This document shows positions 13,669 to 27,855 of a DNA stretch of 64,000 nt, piece by piece (position 1 is the first letter of the stretch; the number at the start of each line of letters is the position of its first letter). The position numbers were made by a program, and so were the translations under genes. This stretch comes from Dermanyssus gallinae (Eukaryota > Arthropoda > Arachnida > Mesostigmata > Dermanyssidae). Below the pieces are notes generated by a model. That model ran no database searches and was not told the DNA's origin. It was given only the letters and a program-made list of their open reading frames with translations. The stretch spans positions 1-64,000 of the forward strand of contig QVRM01002077.1 of NCBI GenBank assembly GCA_003439945.1, written 5' to 3'.

Positions 13669-13984
13669 TAAGAGTGTGTTTTGAACTCAAGCTATTTTAG
13701 AGAGAGATAAAGTTTAGAGAATGTGATAGCTTATAATTATATATTTATGGGACGCTGTAGATTCGATTTCAAGACAGACAGGTTCAGTACGTGATGTGCC
13801 AAGCCTTTAAAGGTTGAAAATATTGCCGCTGTGGCCGGAGAAATCGGTTCAACGACGTGCCCAACAACTGGGTCTTTTGTGCAAGTCAACCTGGTGTCTT
13901 GCGAAGTCGGCTTTGGCGATATATCCTCTTTGCTGAAGGGCAGGATGGTCGTAGAGTATTGCTTTGAGGCATTGAAGGTGAACG
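12134..13984. other. Unassigned stretch with (TA)n arrays
   Basis: (TA)n arrays at about 13127-13152 and 13621-13667. A G-rich run lies near 12750-12770. Open frames here are short and crossed by microsatellite sequence. No gene is supported. Confidence 0.4.
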
Positions 13985-14301
13985 CTAATACGAGAACTTA
14001 CATTTTTGCGAATTCTCTTCTAAACGGTCATGTCGCATCTTCTAGCCAGCGTCGTATGTTTTTCAGGGAACGCGGGGATTTCCAACGAACGCGATGGTGT
14101 GCTTAATTTCTCGATAGGAAAACTTGTCCCTCAATTGCACATTTTGTGCTAATATGTCGGACAACAACACCAGTATCACAGATTTTTGTAATTTCGCTCG
14201 TACTCCAAAATAAGTCGTGTCAGAGACCATTCTCCATTAGAAAAATATTTGCTTTAACGAGTTCTACAATTTCCTATACCGCTTTCGAAACATTTTTCAG
14301 T
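13985..14301. mobile_element. Foldback family, truncated half-element (copy B)
   Basis: This segment aligns with the right half of copy A (about 11820-12115): shared landmarks are GGTCATGTCGCATCTTCTAG against GACCATGTCGCATCTTCTGG, CTCAATTGCACATTTTG, a TATGTCGG block, CACTCCAAAATAA-like core, and TTTAACGAGTTCTACAATTTC followed by CGCTTTCGAA. The terminal CCCTGTA is missing at the right and no matching left arm was found, so this is a decayed half. Confidence 0.6.
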
Positions 14302-14353
14302 AGCCGCCACATTCCACGCGTGACCTAGAGCATACATTTGTTGACGAGCTGGC

Positions 14354-14385
<32 letters not shown>

Positions 14386-15888
14386 ATACTTTTATTCTAA
14401 ATATAATAAAAAAATAAGATATTTGATGCTACAGTAGCTTTACCTACGCCGATGAGCAGTTAAGTTATATTATTGTAATATGTGAGCTTTGATGACTAGG
14501 CCTAGTTTACCCTTATGCAGAAGGTAAGGTTGTGTGACGTCTTTAAGGGGCACAACACTCTAGTTAGAGGCACCGTTGTTAGAAATATTCGCATCTCAAA
14601 TTTCAATAGGATGCGAAACGACACAGCGTTTAGTTTACCAGTGCGTTAAAGCTCCGCTTCATAGTGCCGCAACCGGTGGCTATTGAGTCGCTGGAGGTTA
14701 CGGGAGAATTCAACGCTACGATTATTATTAGTAAGCTGGGCACAAATATTTCGGCCGTGACAATAGAAAAACGCACTGTCGCATGCCTACAGCAAAGGCT
14801 GAATATCGAAGTTCGGTCTTTTACGCGGTCGTTTTTCGAAGCCGCAGCATTTTCATCTACGCCGTGACCCTAAACACCCTATATTATTGAAAAATTATAT
14901 TCTAACTGAACGAAAAAGTGAATGCTATTCTACGCCGATCTAATTGCGTAAACAAGCGTAGCGCCTTGAGTTGAGGAAGACGCAATTATGTAGTAAATGA
15001 TGAAGCGTGGCAATAAGGCCATAGGCCTGTTAGTTGTTCTGTAAGCCTTGAGCTTGTTGTACATTAATTACGGTATTTAATTCGATACTATATGCAGTTA
15101 AATCACGCAAAATGACATATATCTTTGTACCACCGCACAACTGGGGTTTTGCCTCTGTTTCCGATACAGCACAGGTTGTTGCTCAGTACTAGCGTACTAA
15201 CTTAATTACGTTTTACCTAAGGGCGTATGTCCTAAGCACTGTATTTCACAGCATAATATTCATTATATGAAGTGTGTTCTCAACATATGTTCTTTTCTGC
15301 ACGCGATCTGCGGACGACGCATTTTCATCGCTGTGCAGATAGAAGATAGACACTTTCACAACAGCTCCTGTTTTATGCATCACATTTTCTATCACCTGTG
15401 ATCAGTTTCTGAAAATCATTTATAAATCATGCCCTCCTTGTTTCATAATACTGTCGTGCCGGGAGGCATATTAGGCTTGATCCAAAGTAGTAGATGCAAC
15501 CAGTCCGTTTGAGGAGAATACTCACCAAATCTCCTTAATGAGAATACTTACAAAGTTAAGCGAAGCAAAAACAGATGCAGATCAACCGGAGTTTTCTCGC
15601 TCCGTGTTTTAGCAAACACGTTACAACACTCCTGCAGTGCTAGCCTTTCATAGAGGCAGACTTGGATACAAATCGCCAATTTATTCCATTGTAAGTGCTA
15701 ACTAGACGTGTCAACAGGAGGAAACTGTAACATAAGGCAGATGGCATCTTTGTATGGGTGTGGACCTATTTAGGGGATCGCATTGTTCGTAGACTCTCTG
15801 CCACTTCAATTTGTTTTACCTACTCTCTATTTGATAACCGGAATTTTAATAATGGGATTAACTTTGAGCTCCCATATGCGTGCATGTT

Positions 15889-15924
<36 letters not shown>

Positions 15925-17677
15925 TTGATTTTCATATTATGTGTACGTTATTTTTACGTCTAAAGTGAATGTTTTCTTTACGAAGATATGAATCGAACAC
16001 TATCTGGTACTTTGTGCTTGAAAGAACCCAGGAAAACCTGGCAGCATGGGATATCGTCGACTACATTTATATACTTACATATAATACGGTTGTATGCTAA
16101 CGTATAGTACTACACGTCTTTCGGATGCATTAAATGCACGATAGAGTAATCCACGTAGCGCATTATGGCAATAGTAGCGATTGCACGACGTGTACAATAA
16201 ATTAAGATATTTCATATAAATGTTTTGCTGTTGCTATTTTTTGTTCTATATAAATATATATATATATATAAATATATATAAAGCTCCATTTGTGTTCAGC
16301 ACACTCGCTTGCACCCCGGCCAGAATATGACGCTATTGTTACTATTGTCTGACTGGCATAACAATTACAGGGACACTGAGCGGACATCACCGAACAGCAG
16401 TCGCCGCTGCAGCTGTCAAAGTCACGTGACAGATGACGTGTCGCCACCATTGATGGGTCGACTTCATCATTGATTTCGAACGGCGAGTGGTTAGATAAAT
16501 AGATATTCTGCCAGAACGCGCGCTGCTACACCACGTTATGGCCAGGCTCGACATGACGACAAAAGGTATATGGCAGCACGTAGTACACCGAAGAGTAAAC
16601 CGTCACAGCCTATGACAGCCTAGACCACGTACAGGGTCTTCTCGACACCGATGTCTACGAGCTGCAATGTTGACAAGCAAAATGCCCACACGCAAGATGC
16701 CCAAAGTCGCAGAACCAGAAGACGCCCTCACGCATACGCACGGACACTACGCCAGCTGACATTACCACTCACACGGCGGCCGAATCGCAAGTGTTGCCAA
16801 ATTGTGGTATGGGCAACGCCTCTCACTCGAGGGTGGTGTAAGGCCGAAGGGAAAGGGGTGGCGGCGTTAGGGTGCGGGGGTGAATGGTGACAAGGTTGGG
16901 ACACCGCATTATTGTTAAGTGTGGCAAATGGGCGGATAAACGCACAATCAATGAATCGACTGAACGTCAGCCTATGAGTAGCAGATTGAGGACTAAACAC
17001 GCAGCAGCGGCGGGTTGACGGCGGAGCAAGCAAATTGCTGTTTTGCCGATAGCCATTTTGCGCACGGCCCCCAGCCCTGGCCGATCCCCCACCTGATAGC
17101 CAAGATAGCCTCTGGCTGCTGTCCTCCAGACAGAAACTCATCCTAGTAACGCAGTAGACCTTGAAAAAGATAACAACGACCATAACGACAATAGTGAGAC
17201 GGGGAAAAAAGTGGGATTGGGAGAGGAATTGGTGCAACAGAAAAATTGAAAGTAAATGGGGAAGAGAGAGATCTATAATGAACTAGAGAAAGTGTGAACA
17301 GAGGAAACGCCTACTACTGCTACTACTACTACTACTGCCTGTCTGCTGTAACGATGCGTCTCTTCCCTTGCCTCTTCCTAGCTCCTGCAGCTTGGCCTTC
17401 TCTTCTTCGGCCTACTGACGCGATGTTGCTCATATAAACAAGTACGCATTGCAAAGCGTTTGATTGTGCTACGTTTTGACACAGTACCACCGCTAGTTAG
17501 AGCTTCGTCGGCTACGGTATTCTATCGAGCATTCGAAATCATAGACTGTACGTCTGACGTCAGCCCGCCTTGTCGGATACCGCGCACTGAAGGCAAGTTA
17601 CCAGATCTCACACCATACAAAACGACCCTACCGTACTACCACCGAATACTACAGAAGTCTTACCGAAAAAAAATATA
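14302..17677. other. Unassigned stretch with (TA)n arrays
   Basis: (TA)n arrays at about 14352-14385, 15891-15921 and 16247-16280. The 16480-17420 part is more GC-rich, with a CTACTACTG trinucleotide run near 17310-17340. No recognisable coding sequence. Confidence 0.4.
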
Positions 17678-18100
17678 TACAGGGTCTCTCAGAATTCGTC
17701 CAACAATCTTTGGGATCTTGTACAAGTCGGCGAAAAAGTCATTTCCGATGGAACAAGAGGCGGAAATGAAAAACCAAAGTATAAGAATTACAAATAATTT
17801 CGTTATTCATTTACTGAATTACCTTAGAGACAACACTTGTTCTGCTTTTATCTTTAATTCCGAAAAATTGCAAAATGCAAAAATATCCCTCAAACACACA
17901 GTCATCATTAGTTTGTCGATAGGATGACTGGGTTCTCGTGCAATCGCAGATTTAGTGAAGATATGTCAGGACAAAAAGCTTGCTACAGCTACGTTTGATC
18001 GTTTCGCTCTCACTCCAAAATAATACATTTCCACCCCCTTGTTCCATTGGGAATTTTTTTTTTGTACTAGGCACCCAAAGTTTGTTAGATGAAATCTCGG
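17678..18100. mobile_element. Foldback/TIR DNA element (copy C)
   Basis: The left end is TATACAGGGTCTCTCAG. Its first ~100 bp (landmarks ACAATCTTTGGG, TTGTACAAG, GATGGAACAAGAGGCGGAAA) pair with the reverse complement of about 18000-18100 (ACAAACTTTGGG, AGTACAA, AATGGAACAAGGGGGTGGAAA). The right copy also carries the family core TTTTGGAGTGAGAGCGAAA and, further in, TCTGCGATTGCACGAGAAC. The right terminus runs into (TA)n. No transposase frame. Confidence 0.6.
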
Positions 18101-18101
18101 A

Positions 18102-18110
18102 ATATATATG

Positions 18111-18148
<38 letters not shown>
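18102..18148. repeat. (TA)n microsatellite
   Basis: TA run with TG and CA interruptions at its edges. Confidence 0.9.
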
Positions 18149-18150
<2 letters not shown>

Positions 18151-19673
18151 ATGGAAGAAAGGGCAATTTTTGTTGACCGCAAATACTGCATATATATTAG
18201 ACAGATTTTGCATTTTGTATAATATCTCGCTTTAATCTTACTGCTTAATTAATAGCGATACGGGTACAAAGCTAGTTTATGTCCCTGCTTTACCCACTGC
18301 AACCTCTCCATATACACGATTCATGAAATGTTATGACAAAACAGAATGTTAAAACATTAACGTCTGAGCATCCGGAAATAAAATGTTTGTCTCCATAGGT
18401 AATGTGTCACCTAACAAACAACTTTCTGAGCTACTATGTTTTGATTTGTACACGTTGATTATCAGTTAATTTGATTATCATCACCGTCATCATCATACAT
18501 TTTTTTATCAAGCCAATTAGGGAAATTCATACTATATCGCATACAAGGGTCCTAAAAAAACTGGCTGCTACTTGTTTGAGACCACGCTTCACCCAGATGT
18601 TGCTCACCATTCTCGGTATCCTGGATTACGGAACAGCGAAGTAGTTGTTTCATATGAAAATATCAGCCTTGGTACATTGGACTAAACGTAGAGATGGCAG
18701 ATTCACCACAGGTTTAACGGCATCTCTAGATTAAAGCATTGAATAAGGTTAAAGCTACATTCCTAATACGCGCCTTCTGCCTGCCGGTACCGCCGTTCCG
18801 CGACTTTTGTCCTCATAGAGTTCAGATAAATGTGTTAATGAAAAATGCAGGAGATCCCCGCAAAATTCCACAGGGCATGATGCTGCCATCTTGCTCGAAA
18901 CATCCGCTTTAAGAACAGAGACACCTGTACATCAGATACGCAGTGCATGCAGTGCATGGGTTTCACAACAAGCTTTGTAAGATAAGCGGATTCCACATGT
19001 CAAACGATAACTATTTCTGGGGATACTGCGAAGCTGCGTGTCTGATGCACTATTTAAGTGTGTTTTTCATCGCCATGTTTGTGGGATTTGGCAACTTAAC
19101 ATGTTGACAATTGAAATGTTTGTGGAGCAAAACCGCTGAGAGTCCGCGTTCATGTTCTAACAAAGGCTGCTGTTGCAAAACTCTAGATATCTCGACATGT
19201 GCGACCCTCAGTGCATTGATGAATTCACGGCGATATCAAGCTCGCAGGAGATGAAAAATAGTCTAAAAAAGAAATCCACCTAAAAAAATATAAACAAGAG
19301 AGAAAGTCGGTGTGTAGAACAAGTCGATCTTCCGTATAAAGATCCATTGGCCGACGCCGCGATTCAAAACGATTCAACGTTGAGACGCCGGAAAACATCA
19401 CCAGACCACATCTGTACCACGACAGCCACGGATAGGGCTATGTAGCTCATTGCATGACGTTTACAATATGGCATTGTCTTCTCTGAGTATGAGCCAAGCA
19501 CCTGCTGGACGATTGTTTCTTTGTCCGTCCGCATCCTGAGAATTAAATATCTTCTGTCGTTTTGTCAGGCGATATAATGGCTGCGCGATTCAGTAGATGA
19601 ATGTGTTCTTAAACCGACGAGTTTGCTCACTCCTAATGTGCTCGTGTGTGCATATCGATGTTCATAACTCCAG
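18149..19673. other. Unassigned stretch upstream of a candidate exon
   Basis: No gene or repeat recognised. The last few bases before 19674 (ATAACTCCAG) could be a splice acceptor or simply 5' UTR of the candidate exon that follows. Confidence 0.4.
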
Positions 19674-20050
19674 ATGAATCAACACAACTACCACACCGAT
19701 ATTAGCGCGCGCGGCCTACTGGTCTTGATGGCAATGCTGCTTATGATTGGAGGTCGGGAGAACTTGTTGGAAGCGGCTGCTGTTGAGGTAACGGGCGGAA
19801 CGCGTGGTGTTCTGCCTGGCCAATCAGTCCAGGGATCATCTCAGTATCGGCCGAACAACAACAGCAACAACGACAACACCAACAACAACAACAATAATAA
19901 TAATATTAATAACTATAGGCCGTATAGCGGCGGATATCGCGGCGGGCCTATTGGAGCATCAATGGTCACCCCTCAAGCAGTCGCCAGCGTTCCTATCGTA
20001 CCCAGCAGCTACGAAACCGTCATACAACGTGCATATAGGCTACGCCGTTG
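19674..20050 (+). CDS. Candidate first coding exon, secreted Asn-rich protein
   Basis: An ATG-initiated frame whose residues about 12-28 (ARGLLVLMAMLLMIGG) form a hydrophobic signal-peptide-like segment after a polar N-terminus. A low-complexity asparagine stretch (about residues 61-80) coded by mixed AAC and AAT follows, then YRPYSGGYRGGPIGAS. A strong donor-like TTG|GTACGT lies at 20050/20051, so the exon may end there; without splicing the frame stops at 20075, giving 133 codons. No family is recognised. The alternative is a chance frame over an AAC/AAT microsatellite. The second open frame starting at 19804 overlaps it and lacks a signal peptide. Expression evidence would decide. Confidence 0.35.
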
Positions 20051-20107
20051 GTACGTACACGCCTACGGGCTGTGACTAATGATATTGCTAGAAGCTTATT
20101 ATGACTA

Positions 20108-20360
20108 TTATTATTATTATTATTAATATTATTATTGCTTCTCTTGCTGCTTCACCGCTATGACTGCAACAGATTTTTCTATTACTCAAAATGCACTTTG
20201 TTTGGGTGTGCAGATATTATTATTATTATTAGGCTGCTTCTCTTGCTGCCACTCTTGCCCTATAGTAGTTGTAAAAAAAGATACATAAATGTTTAGTGCT
20301 GCAATCACCGCTATGACTGCAACAGAGTTTTCTATTAATTAAAATGCACTTTGTGAGCGA
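20108..20360 (+). repeat. Local direct duplication with ATT runs
   Basis: CCGCTATGACTGCAACAGA followed by TTTTCTATTA and AAAATGCACTTTGT occurs twice, at about 20155-20200 and 20308-20355. GCTTCTCTTGCTGC also occurs twice, at about 20138 and 20236. Short (ATT)n runs lie next to each block. This is a local tandem duplication of about 150 bp that has since diverged. Confidence 0.65.
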
Positions 20361-20557
20361 CTTGACTATTTCGCATACTCGCAAAAAACTTGGTACAAAG
20401 ACTTTACGCTGAAAGTATTGGTGATGGTAATGGTAGAAACAATAATTAGCAATACCGTCAAGAATAACAATCACTGTTTCAATAATACCTAAATGTTTTC
20501 TGTAACAGTGAGAATATCGCATATCTGCGTAATGTAACGTCGGTCACTTAGGTTTAT

Positions 20558-20601
<44 letters not shown>

Positions 20602-21322
20602 CATGCATGTATTTCAACTATTTGCTTAGGTAGCATTTAAACGGTGTGGGAAAATAAGTAGGCAATATAGCCTTGCCCCATTGAGCCTAGTAGATTTTGC
20701 ATATGTCTCTGTTGCAGGAGACGTCCGATGGCTGTGTTAACTTGGATGCTGCTCCGGCCAGCAGAAACAACAACTTAATCAGCCACATCCAGCCAGTGTC
20801 TACAAGAACCAAATAAATGCATAAAACCAATCAATCATCACACATCCTCACAGGCCTGCTCTTTACCGTTGCGTCTCAATTATGCAGAGTTCGACTAACT
20901 CTCAATTGAACTTCAGAGACCTCTTTGATGTGACTGGCAATATAATCATACAATGATACTTAACGAAGACGGTCAGACTGACCTTTTTGTCAGCTCTACA
21001 TTGGAGGGTTATACAGACAAGGTCAATATTTAGTTCCTTCCTTTTGCAATCTCTTAAACATAAAACAGATACTGATGTTTGTAGTCAACACATGCGCATA
21101 TACTTATTTTCTGATCAGGGCTATTCGAAGTTACAAAAAAATATCATCTTGGCAGCAAGTTGCTCATGTGATACAGTGTCATTTTTGTTTTATATATATA
21201 TATTAAACAAAATTAAGCAAGACTATCCGAATGTTTCGTAAAGAATGTAACTCTTGCATGAAACGCAATCAATTTATCATTGTATTAAAATTCTATATGC
21301 CGATTGGTATGCACTAACTGGC
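20361..21322. other. Unassigned stretch
   Basis: Contains a (TA)n run at about 20561-20598. No gene recognised. Confidence 0.4.
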
Positions 21323-21326
21323 TATA

Positions 21327-21373
<47 letters not shown>

Positions 21374-21483
21374 ATAGATATATATATATATATATATATA
21401 TATATCTATATATATATATAATATATTTATTATACTATATATATATTATATATATATATATATTATATATATATATCTTATAC

Positions 21484-21515
<32 letters not shown>

Positions 21516-21562
21516 CTTATATTATATATATATATTATCTATATATATATATATATATATAT
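21323..21562. repeat. Compound (TA)n / TTATA microsatellite
   Basis: About 240 bp made of TA runs broken by TATTATA, TCTTATA and AGATATA units. Such compound arrays are self-complementary throughout and are hard to assemble, so exact length is uncertain. Confidence 0.9.
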
Positions 21563-22576
21563 AATTATTTGCTAATACCCTAGCTGGGTAACAAGATATT
21601 TACAACAACGAGTTACACCTCTGTCGTGTCAATTTCGCCATTGAGCGTTTTGCGGCATGGTTTCTATAGCATTTTATTGCGATCTGAAACAGACCGTGGG
21701 GACCGTCGAGCCGTATGCTGCAACTGCCGCTACTAGATGCCTATTTTATCCCTTTGCTCTCTGCCAAAGATGATCTGTCGTTGCCCTAGTTTTGTCAACA
21801 ATCGGAGCTTTCTATTTTAGTTTGCCTAGATATACTGCCTTATGTATATTTTAAAGTCTTCTGTTTTGCGCGAGCCCCACAATACCTGAAGGTCTTCTGT
21901 CAATAGATGATTCTCCTCCAATAGCCTAGCAATTCTGTTTCTGCCAGTATTTTACCGTCTCAGAACCATTTCCAATATGTGTGTCCCGTAAGTAGCTATT
22001 GATGCCTGTTTGCAAATGCTATTGCCGTATCCAAAAATGCTATTTTCGGGCTCCATATCGCAATCACCCAATAAGTAAACTTAATTACACGCTCAATCAT
22101 CTTGCCTTGTATTTATGTTGCTTAATTGACTATGTCTTCGAAATTCAACCGCTATCGTTTTCTTCATTATAGGTGTTTCCCAAAGATAACATCTGCGTGC
22201 ATTAATACTTTCTCTTCACCAGTCATTCAATAACCGTTCGGGCATGTCTCCAAGCATAACTGAAAGTAATAGGGGACTTATTTCATTATCCAGTGCCATA
22301 TTAGTTGTGTCTTTTACTACAATTCTATTTCAATTCCGTTATCAACCTAATGATAGCTTAAATCAAACATTAAATGAAAACTGCGTATAGAAGAATTTTA
22401 GGGCTTGGACATCGTGTAATTATAGCAGCAGCCGGATTGCCGTGTCCGCTGACTTACACCTCCTAAAAACCATGTTGTTCTGCTCGAATTGCTCATGTGT
22501 CCTCTGAAAATGCACCTAGCAGTTTTTTTATTATTCTAGAGTCTAATCTTTAAACATTGTTCTTCATCTTAGTGCA
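21563..22576. other. Unassigned stretch
   Basis: No confirmed feature. The minus strand has weak hints of a decayed LINE protein around 22200-22300 (a stretch reading DNEISPLLLSVMLGDMPE), but no catalytic RT motif can be found nearby. Confidence 0.3.
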
Positions 22577-23897
22577 TTTGCCTGCCTTTGAAAAGTATCG
22601 CGACTTTTGAATTTTCGCGGGTTACGTATATTCGAATTTCGATTTTTTGTGGCGTTATGTTGGTACTCATGTCTCTCACTTATGCCGACAAGCTCGGCCA
22701 TTTTGAATGTTCACTTAATTGTTGACAGCTGCTTTGCTTGCACGTGTTTTGGATCGTCTTCGATTTTTACCTATTCAAAAAAATGGATCAAAGAACCTGT
22801 ATCAAATTTTGTGTGAAAAACGAAATTAAGTGCGCGGATGCATTCCGAATGTTGACTGTGGCATACGGAGAAGCTACCTTGGACCGAAGCAACGTTTATC
22901 GGTGGTACAAAATGTTCTCAGAAGGCCGAGAAGATGTGAACGACGAAGAGCGTGCCGGACGCCCGAGCACTTCAACAACAGACGAAAAAATTAATGAAGT
23001 GGAGAAAATGGTATTGGCCAATCGTCGAATCACCGTTAGAGAAGTTGCTGAGGACCTAAACATATCGATTGCCTCGTGCCATTCGATTTTTATCAATGAT
23101 TTGGGCATGAGACGGGTCGCCGCGAAATTCGTACCAAAATTGCTCAATTGCGACCAAAAACAGCATCGCATGAACATTGCTAATGAGATGTTGGACTCTG
23201 TCCGCGACGACCCAAATTTGCTCCAGAGGGTCATAACTGGTGACGAATCGTGGGTTTATGGTTATGACGTGGAAACCAAAGCTCAATCATCTCAATGGAA
23301 GCTGCCGCACGAACCAAGACCGAAAAAAGCGCGCCAAGTTCGGTCGAATGTGAAAGTTTTGCTGACAGTTTTCTTCGATTGCAGGGGCGTGGTGCATCAT
23401 GAGTTCTTGCCACAGGGTAGAACGGTCAATAAGGAATATTACCTGCAAGTTATGCGCAATTTGCGCGAAGCAATCCGCCAGAAACGCCCGGATTTGTGGA
23501 AGAACAAAAATTGGCTTTTGCACCACGATAACGCCCCTGCTCACACATCGTTGCTTGTGCGCGAGTTTTTGGCCAAAAACAACACACTAATGATGCCGCA
23601 GCCACCGTATTCCCCAGATCTGGCCCCCTGTGACTTTTTCTTGTTCCCTAAACTGATGAGGCCCATGAAAGGACGACGTTACGCTACGCTTGACGAGATA
23701 AAGACGGCATCGAAGGAGGAGCTGAACAAGATAAAAAAAATGGTTTTTTGAAGTGCTTCGAAGATTGGAAAAACCGTTGGCACAAGTGTATAATATCTCA
23801 TGGGGATTACTTTGAAGGGGACAAAATAGATATTCATGAATAAATGAATAATTTTTGAAAAAACACAAAAGTCGCCATACTTTTTGAACATACCTCG
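22577..23897 (+). mobile_element. mariner-family DNA transposon
   Basis: About 1.3 kb. The 3' inverted repeat, read outward on the minus strand, is ACGAGGTATGTTCAAAAAGT then ATGGCGACTTTTG (about 23865-23897), ending at a TA inside a TATATA run, as expected for the TA duplication. The 5' repeat at about 22577-22610 has TTTGAAAAGTATCGCGACTT and matches the inner part but is decayed at its outer end. Between them lies one transposase frame of the typical size with a single frameshift. Mobility is unlikely without repair of the frame and the 5' end. Confidence 0.92.
22783..23843 (+). pseudogene. mariner transposase (DD34D type), single frameshift
   Basis: From the ATG at 22783 (context AAAAAAATGG) the frame runs 322 codons to a premature TGA at 23749. 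The N-terminal helix-turn-helix DNA-binding domain has DRSNVYRWYKMFSEGREDV and RAGRPSTSTTDEKI; the catalytic triad is in VITGDESWVYG, LLHHDNAPAHTS and YSPDLAPCDFFLFPK. Thirty-four residues separate the last two aspartates. The C-terminal residues CFEDWKNRWHKCI and an end at a TAA (23841-23843) are present in another frame, so one base was lost in the A-run at about 23735-23741. Up to that point the protein is undamaged. It would cut and paste its own TIR-bounded DNA at TA sites. Confidence 0.93.
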
Positions 23898-23916
23898 TAT
23901 ATATATATATATATAT

Positions 23917-24799
23917 CATCGCAACCAGTGTTGTCTCGCACCAAGCACTAGGAAAAATCTCTTTGCATAAGTGCTCGTTAACCTGGCCCTGCCAGCACGG
24001 AACAAGTTTTAACGTAATCTAAGGTATTTGTTCCTTATAAAGTCGTTTCCATAAACTTTCCGATTTGGCGTTTTTCTAATAGAATGGATTTTTCTTTGAT
24101 TGGAATATATCGCGCCGCCCGTTCTCTAGCTTTTTAAATCTCGGGATTTTTTTATTTTTCGGGACGGTCTATTTTCTTGCGTACGTGCATCGCGCGGTAA
24201 CTATTTGTATGGGTATTCCTCTCAGTCATTCTAGTTGCTACTGCCAGCGGACCTAGTATTGCCAATAGTTTCATAACAGGAAAGTTCTAAACGCCTTCCT
24301 CTTTAGGAGGTTTAATATTTCGCTTCTCTGTACCGTTCACTTACTATAGCCTCCTTTCTCGCGCTTCTAGCCACCAATGCGTTGTGAACAGGTTTAACAA
24401 CTCATGCTTGTAAGAGATCGATAAGATTTATCATGCATTGGCAACGCTCTAGCAAAACCTAAACGGATTGCAGAAACGAGTTTTAAATCACTAAGGTCTC
24501 TTTTATAACTCGACGACTCTCGCTAAGCCCGAGAAAATACTTCCATCCCGATCAGCCAATCTGTTCTCGATCCAGCCTCCTTCTTAAGATGTGACTTTTC
24601 GTAAAAAACGTAACATACTTTTTACATGCGCCCGTGGCAAACATTTTTAGGATACGTATTTAAAGACTAACGCGTTCAATCATCGTTACTGCAAATTTTT
24701 CGCCTATGGGCTTAACATACGCGTATGACGCAATAGCAATGAGATTCTCAGCCGGTTAGTCAGTTCTTATAGGAATCAAATAGTTCATATCTTAGAGGG
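23917..24799. other. Unassigned stretch
   Basis: A short (TA)n run lies at 23898-23916 beside the mariner. Beyond it nothing is recognised up to the LINE fragment. Confidence 0.4.
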
Positions 24800-25145
24800 G
24801 GGAGTTTTATGGCACAGGAATTACAACTTCGATGGGGTTTACCTACGGTGAAACCGTTTGAGGCTTATACTTTGAAGTGGACGGACAAATAGAAGGGAAT
24901 CGATTTAGGAATATATACTACGGTAACGATAACAAGTACGGCCTGGCGAGCAGCCGGATATAAGGGCAGACATTTAACAACGGCGTTTGCAGCCCACGGG
25001 TTTCATCACGTGTTATGCAGCACAGAATAATTCCACGATCCCGAGGAGTGTTGCGTGCTCTGGCCAGTGCGATAAATACCACGCCGCAGCATGTCCTGCA
25101 GCATGTCTGATGTATATGTTTATAATTTTAGCCAACCTTGGTGTT
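24800..25145 (+). pseudogene. LINE ORF2 C-terminal fragment (same family as 1-1616)
   Basis: A 5'-truncated, frame-damaged LINE 3' end. Translated pieces LPTVKPFEAYTLKW, TSTAWRAAGYKGRHL, FAAHGFHHVLCSTE and CDKYHAAACP line up in order with LPTTSAYLEFISSW, TNDAWKGLNRTNRHI, FVVHGYHHILCETL and CARYHAASC of the copy at 3-1478. There are at least one stop and one frame change. The 3' UTR ends with CCAACCTTGGTG, close to CTAACAAAGGTG of the first copy, and passes directly into (AAT)n. Confidence 0.7.
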
Positions 25146-26580
<1,435 letters not shown>

Positions 26581-26641
<61 letters not shown>

Positions 26642-26668
26642 TAATAATAATAATAATAATAATAATAG
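26581..26668. repeat. (AAT)n microsatellite
   Basis: About 88 bp of AAT with one AAC. No LINE 3' end was recognised beside it. Confidence 0.9.
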
Positions 26669-27706
26669 CAAACTGCTAGAATCGGTAAAACATAACATTG
26701 AAAAAATACAGCGCCTAAATTAGCAGAACGCTACGCTTGTCACGCTCTACGTCGTTCAGGGTGATGTGTTTTCAGAAATCCAGTGAATGCAGAGTGAAAC
26801 ATCATCATAGGGCCAAAACGGTGTTGCTGCTAATGTAATAATAGTATGTAACAAAATGCCATAAATGCCGTCAGGTGCAGCTGCGCGACCTCGCGCTTTT
26901 AACTCGGCTTGTAACTGTTTCTCTTCGTTTAGGTTGCTGTCTGACAAACACTTTGAAACTTTCCAATCATGTATATGAATAGATAGGAGGATCGGTATTG
27001 TAGAGATAGCTCACAAATCCGATGCCAGTAACTATAAGTATCTGCTGATATGACACACCGAGGACAAATGGAAACGTTTATCGCTTGTGTCCCAGAAATT
27101 GGCAGTTCTAATATTATATTTAATTCAATAGGCTTTTTTTACATATATATGCCTATGCATTTATATATCTCCAACGATTTTTCTCTCACTTTTTTTTCGT
27201 TAAATAATCAGAGAGAGGGAGAAAAAGTATTCATCAATATTCACACGTAGTTATGTAGTACACATTATTATGTTTACTTTTGTTCGAGTTTTATTCATAT
27301 GTTGGCATAGGACTTCAATATACCCGATGAAGGATTAAATCAGAACTGAAATTCTGTAGGCGCGAAATACTATTTGATTGTGTAATTACACAATGTTACC
27401 AAACTATAGAACAATTTTAGAAATTACTTTATTTTGTATCACACAAAAGAGTGACATATCGCTGTGATAATTTTATAGCATGTCTTAACTGATATCACTC
27501 TTTATTTTGTTAATAAATGCGTCTTAATTCCATTCGAGCATACGCATTGCGGCGTAAGCAGCTAGACCCGACGATAGTGCGTCGATAATAATATTTTCGA
27601 TAAAGGGCAAATATTAGCTTGTTAGAAAATATATATAGAAGTTGCAGGTATATTGAATAAGATGCCGTAAGTGTTATTTTTCAACTCACGTCAGCCCGTT
27701 TATCGG
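26669..27706. other. Unassigned stretch with a possible RT scrap
   Basis: On the minus strand at about 26756-26947 the frame reads ELKARGRAAAPDGIYGILLH, which recalls the start of LINE RT domains (K-AxGPDGI). It is too short to assign. Otherwise AT-rich sequence with no feature. Confidence 0.25.

Positions 27707-27855
<149 letters not shown>

Noticed and set aside
17460..17927. 155-codon plus-strand frame
   Set aside because: Half of it is foldback copy C, and it has no ATG at its start and no motif.
21590..22350. Possible minus-strand RT relic (DNEISPLLLSVMLGDMPE)
   Set aside because: No motif A or YxDD and no consistent frame; the resemblance is too short.
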